A stretch of DNA of 64,000 bases, taken from Istiophorus platypterus (Eukaryota > Chordata > Actinopteri > Istiophoriformes > Istiophoridae). A program made the translations under genes and the position numbers. How positions within the stretch are numbered: the first letter of the stretch is position 1; every line of letters starts with the position of its first letter. Below are positions 60,951 to 64,000 of this stretch, piece after piece. The stretch is from contig CM029112.1 in NCBI GenBank assembly GCA_016859345.1, positions 12,393,589-12,457,588 of the forward strand. Reading direction: 5' to 3'. Under the pieces are notes generated by a model. The model ran no database searches. It was not told the DNA's origin and saw only the letters and a program-made list of their open reading frames with translations.

Positions 60951-63900
60951 ACTCCTCTCCGGTGCGGACAGAGGAAGAATATTATGCTGGAACAAATGTT
61001 AGAATTTCTTTGATCCTAAGCCACAGGAAACATATTTGTTGTCTATTATTTTGATTATGAATTGATCTGTGTTTTGTTTTGTTTTGTTTTGTTTTTTTGA
61101 TTAGTTGATTTTTTTTTTGTTTACACATGTTCTGAGAATTGTGGGGGGAAAAAACCTGGGGAGGGATCATCAAACATGTTGCTTATTTTGTCTGAGCGAC
61201 AGTTCAAATCCCAAATGTTTCCAGTCGTAAGCTGGAAAAACACCAAATCCTCACATCCGATTGACAAGTTGTAATCAGCACATATTTATCTTAACAAGTG
61301 GCTTCAGCAATCAAGTATTCTAAACAATGCTGCTAATTTGTTGTTTAAGTTATAGTTAAATATAGATTTTCTTTTTTTTTTTTTTTACTGCGTGCCTTTC
61401 TAGTACAACACAACAATAAAATGAACAAATAAATAAAGCTACAAAGGAAACAATCTGACAGTAAGCCATTAGACACACAACAAAGCTGAAACTGAATTTA
61501 GAGTTGGGCTATGGCCACCTGAATTTAATTCCTATACTGAGCCATCTTTTTGTGTAGCTCTGTTTTGGTGTATATCAAAAATCTGGGTCCTCAAACTTCA
61601 GAGTGAGTTTTATATGGTTAAATTCAAAATACTTTATGGATACCTGAAAAGGCAATTTCAGTCAAACAAGTTTACAGGCACAAAACCATAGCAACAAATC
61701 TACAAAACAATTTATATTAATAAAAATATATGATAATGACAGAAAAGAGATGTAATACACAATGTTTAATGAGGGTCGCCTGTTAGTGCCCATGTATAGT
61801 ACCCAACAGCACAAAGGTACATTATGTGTAAAAGTATATCTGCATTTATTAAGCTACTCACAAAGTAGAGTGACCATTTGTTTTTCCTCTGTAGATTGAC
61901 GAATGCACTGTTGTGCTTTTTGACATAAAGTGTCTTTTTGCCATATTGCACTTTTGACATGTAGATGTTTGACTTGCTATGCCAGCCAGATGTACAATTG
62001 GCCTGTCTGTGCTTGTTTGCAGGGAGTGGCAGTCTACAATTTTATTTGGTGAGTTGTTAAGAGCTGTGAAAATTTCGAGCAGAAAACCCAAACAACCTAA
62101 GTGAAGCCTTGAAAACATAATAATAAACTGAATGAAGTGTAGAGCTGCAGAGCTGGGTGCTAATTCTGAGTGGGTTTGACATTAAAGTGACTTTCACATT
62201 ACACAGTCATTTGATTCAGTGTTAATAGGGAAAATGTGTTTTGTAATATATTTAGAAGCATTTAAATGCAAATACAGAATAAACGCATCAGGAAGACACT
62301 GGTCTATTATGTAGTGCTGACCATACCCATGTGTATGTGTCTTTAATCTTAAAAGTTTAGTCAAGGTCATGGTTCATACTTTGCAAACTCCTTAAACTTA
62401 CTTTAGACATTTGCAATTTTCAAAACTTGATTAATTTCATTTTAATCAAATAGATTTCTAATCATGTTATTTATCTTCCCCTATACATTAATCCTCTTCC
62501 ATGGACATTTTGCAGTCAAAACACACCTACCTGCCTTCTCAGAGGCTATTTCCTCTATTTGCTGATAAAGTCCAACCCACCTTTCATTTAAACTGCAGGG
62601 GGACTAAACACCCGCAGCAATTACTGTGGTCGGCACTTATAGTTGAACTGGACTAGATTTCTCTGAGACTTCACAGGATTAAATGAATCACATTTTAAGT
62701 GCCATGGAGTTCACTTAAGCTGCCAATTGCAGGCCTTTCAACTGCCAGACAAAAAAAAAAAAAAAAAACACAAACACCCTCAGAAAATCTCTTTAACCAT
62801 TTTGTCACAAAGCAGACAGGATACAGATGGGAAGCAGGAAATGTTTTCAGCTCAGTGGAATTACACAAAGTAATAAAATTAAAAAAAATTATGCACATTC
62901 CTTTGGTGTGTGTGATATACAAGGCTCACCAAGTGAGCTTGATTTGAAGAGCTTCGCTTGGCTTCTGCCCCTCCTCCCAGAGGCACTGAGTTGGAGTTCA
63001 TGCCACTGCCAGATTTGTGCATCTAAATTAAACAGGATCTTAAATCTAACAAGCAAACAAATTGTTCTCCCAAAGGCGACCCTGCTGTCCCAATTCATCT
63101 TGTGCTCCAAACAAAACAAATTGGCACGCACAGACATGTTAGAATCCAATGATACTAAAAAGGTATCCCATGAATTATACAATTTGCTTCAGTTCAAAGA
63201 GTAAGAAGAAAAGGTTAACCACATATGAAAATATGTACATTTTATTGTGAGAGCAGTCTGAGCCTATAAGCATGCTACAGTTCCTTTTGGCACACAACAT
63301 CAATGCATGTCGCCAGTTAGCAAAGACCTGATCTACAGTATATAAGCTGTTGAGGCATTATTTAGTAATTGTTTTCTTGAATAAACTATGGTTGTCTGCT
63401 CTCAAAACCTCAGATTTTACCCACTGCACTTAATTTAAAAAAAATAATAAATTCACCGCTAAAAGGTTTAATTTAACTGATTTTTTTGTTAATGGTGGCT
63501 ATTAAAAAGAGATGGAAAAAAACACCCAAATATGTTAATTATGAAGAAATTATATCATTTATGCTCTTGGCAACAAAGCAATTAAGAGCACTTGTGGAAA
63601 GGGAAATTGAGAGATTCAGATTGGATGCCATTTTCATCTAAATTAATGATGAATTATAATGTCAAGAAGGTAACAAAAAAGTAACATGAATCCAATTTGC
63701 CCAAATGACCTGAAGACAGCCACAAAATTGACATGTCTCCTTTGCTTTTAATTCATTTCATTAAATTATCTCAGTACAGCTGAGAAATGTTTAAAGATAA
63801 AACTGCTCTAGAACCAGCTGTAACTATCTGGACATTTTATAAAAATAAAAATTTAAAAAAATCGAGAAATGAGACTAACATATTGGTCTTGTTACACCCA

Positions 63901-64000
63901 GCAGGGCTATATGGTTTCTCATTAAATATCATGTTCAATTCCTATGTGAGTTGCAGGTATCAAATTAATTGCTAAACAAGAAACAATCTGCACACATAGT
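60951..64000. other. AT-rich region upstream of fam20c; no gene seen
   Basis: Contains a (TTTTG)n patch at about 61071-61098 and several poly-A/poly-T runs (for example 61370-61386 and 62751-62768). ORFs reach only about 125 codons and look random. I recognise no gene, RNA or mobile element. Confidence 0.5.

Noticed and set aside
62827..63204. 125-codon plus-strand ORF upstream of fam20c
   Set aside because: Random-looking composition, no domain, overlapped by an equally long ORF on the other strand.

Overview
The window is vertebrate nuclear DNA, most likely from a percomorph (spiny-rayed) teleost. I infer this from the intron/exon structure with GT-AG splice sites, the many (CA/GT)n and (GA/CT)n microsatellites, and several degenerate dispersed repeats that I recognise from memory as common in percomorph genomes. 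I see no bacterial, viral or plasmid-type gene organisation, no CRISPR array and no recognisable tRNA or rRNA gene.

One protein-coding gene can be reconstructed with confidence. It is a FAM20C orthologue (Golgi casein kinase / secretory-pathway kinase) on the minus strand, with ten coding exons between 59743 (ATG) and 23864 (TAG). Every exon has GT/AG boundaries and the splice phases close exactly, giving 1,716 coding bases, 571 residues plus stop. Human FAM20C is about 584 residues. The catalytic residues, three N-glycosylation sequons, the cysteine-rich motif and the N-terminal signal-anchor are all present. I cannot tell which teleost co-orthologue (fam20ca or fam20cb) this is.

Layout. 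1-17.6 kb: no gene seen; a mosaic of dispersed repeats and unusually dense microsatellites, including two compound CA arrays of nearly 500 bp with higher-order structure and a perfect 17-bp-stem hairpin at 1393-1429. 17.6-21.2 kb: GC- and CpG-rich DNA that looks like an orphan promoter or first-exon region with no assignable gene. 21.3-23.86 kb: probable fam20c 3' UTR and the intergenic gap. 23.86-59.74 kb: fam20c; exons 4-10 cluster within 5 kb, a 25.3-kb intron 3 follows (containing a decayed LINE reverse-transcriptase fragment and other repeats), then exons 3, 2 and 1. 59.74-60.95 kb: CpG-rich 5' UTR/promoter region with a (TA)n tract. 61-64 kb: AT-rich DNA with no gene seen.

No new biological system is apparent. 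The points most worth checking are a pentanucleotide microsatellite that forms the polypyrimidine tract of the exon 2 acceptor, the orphan CpG-rich region, the palindromic hairpin, and the higher-order CA arrays.
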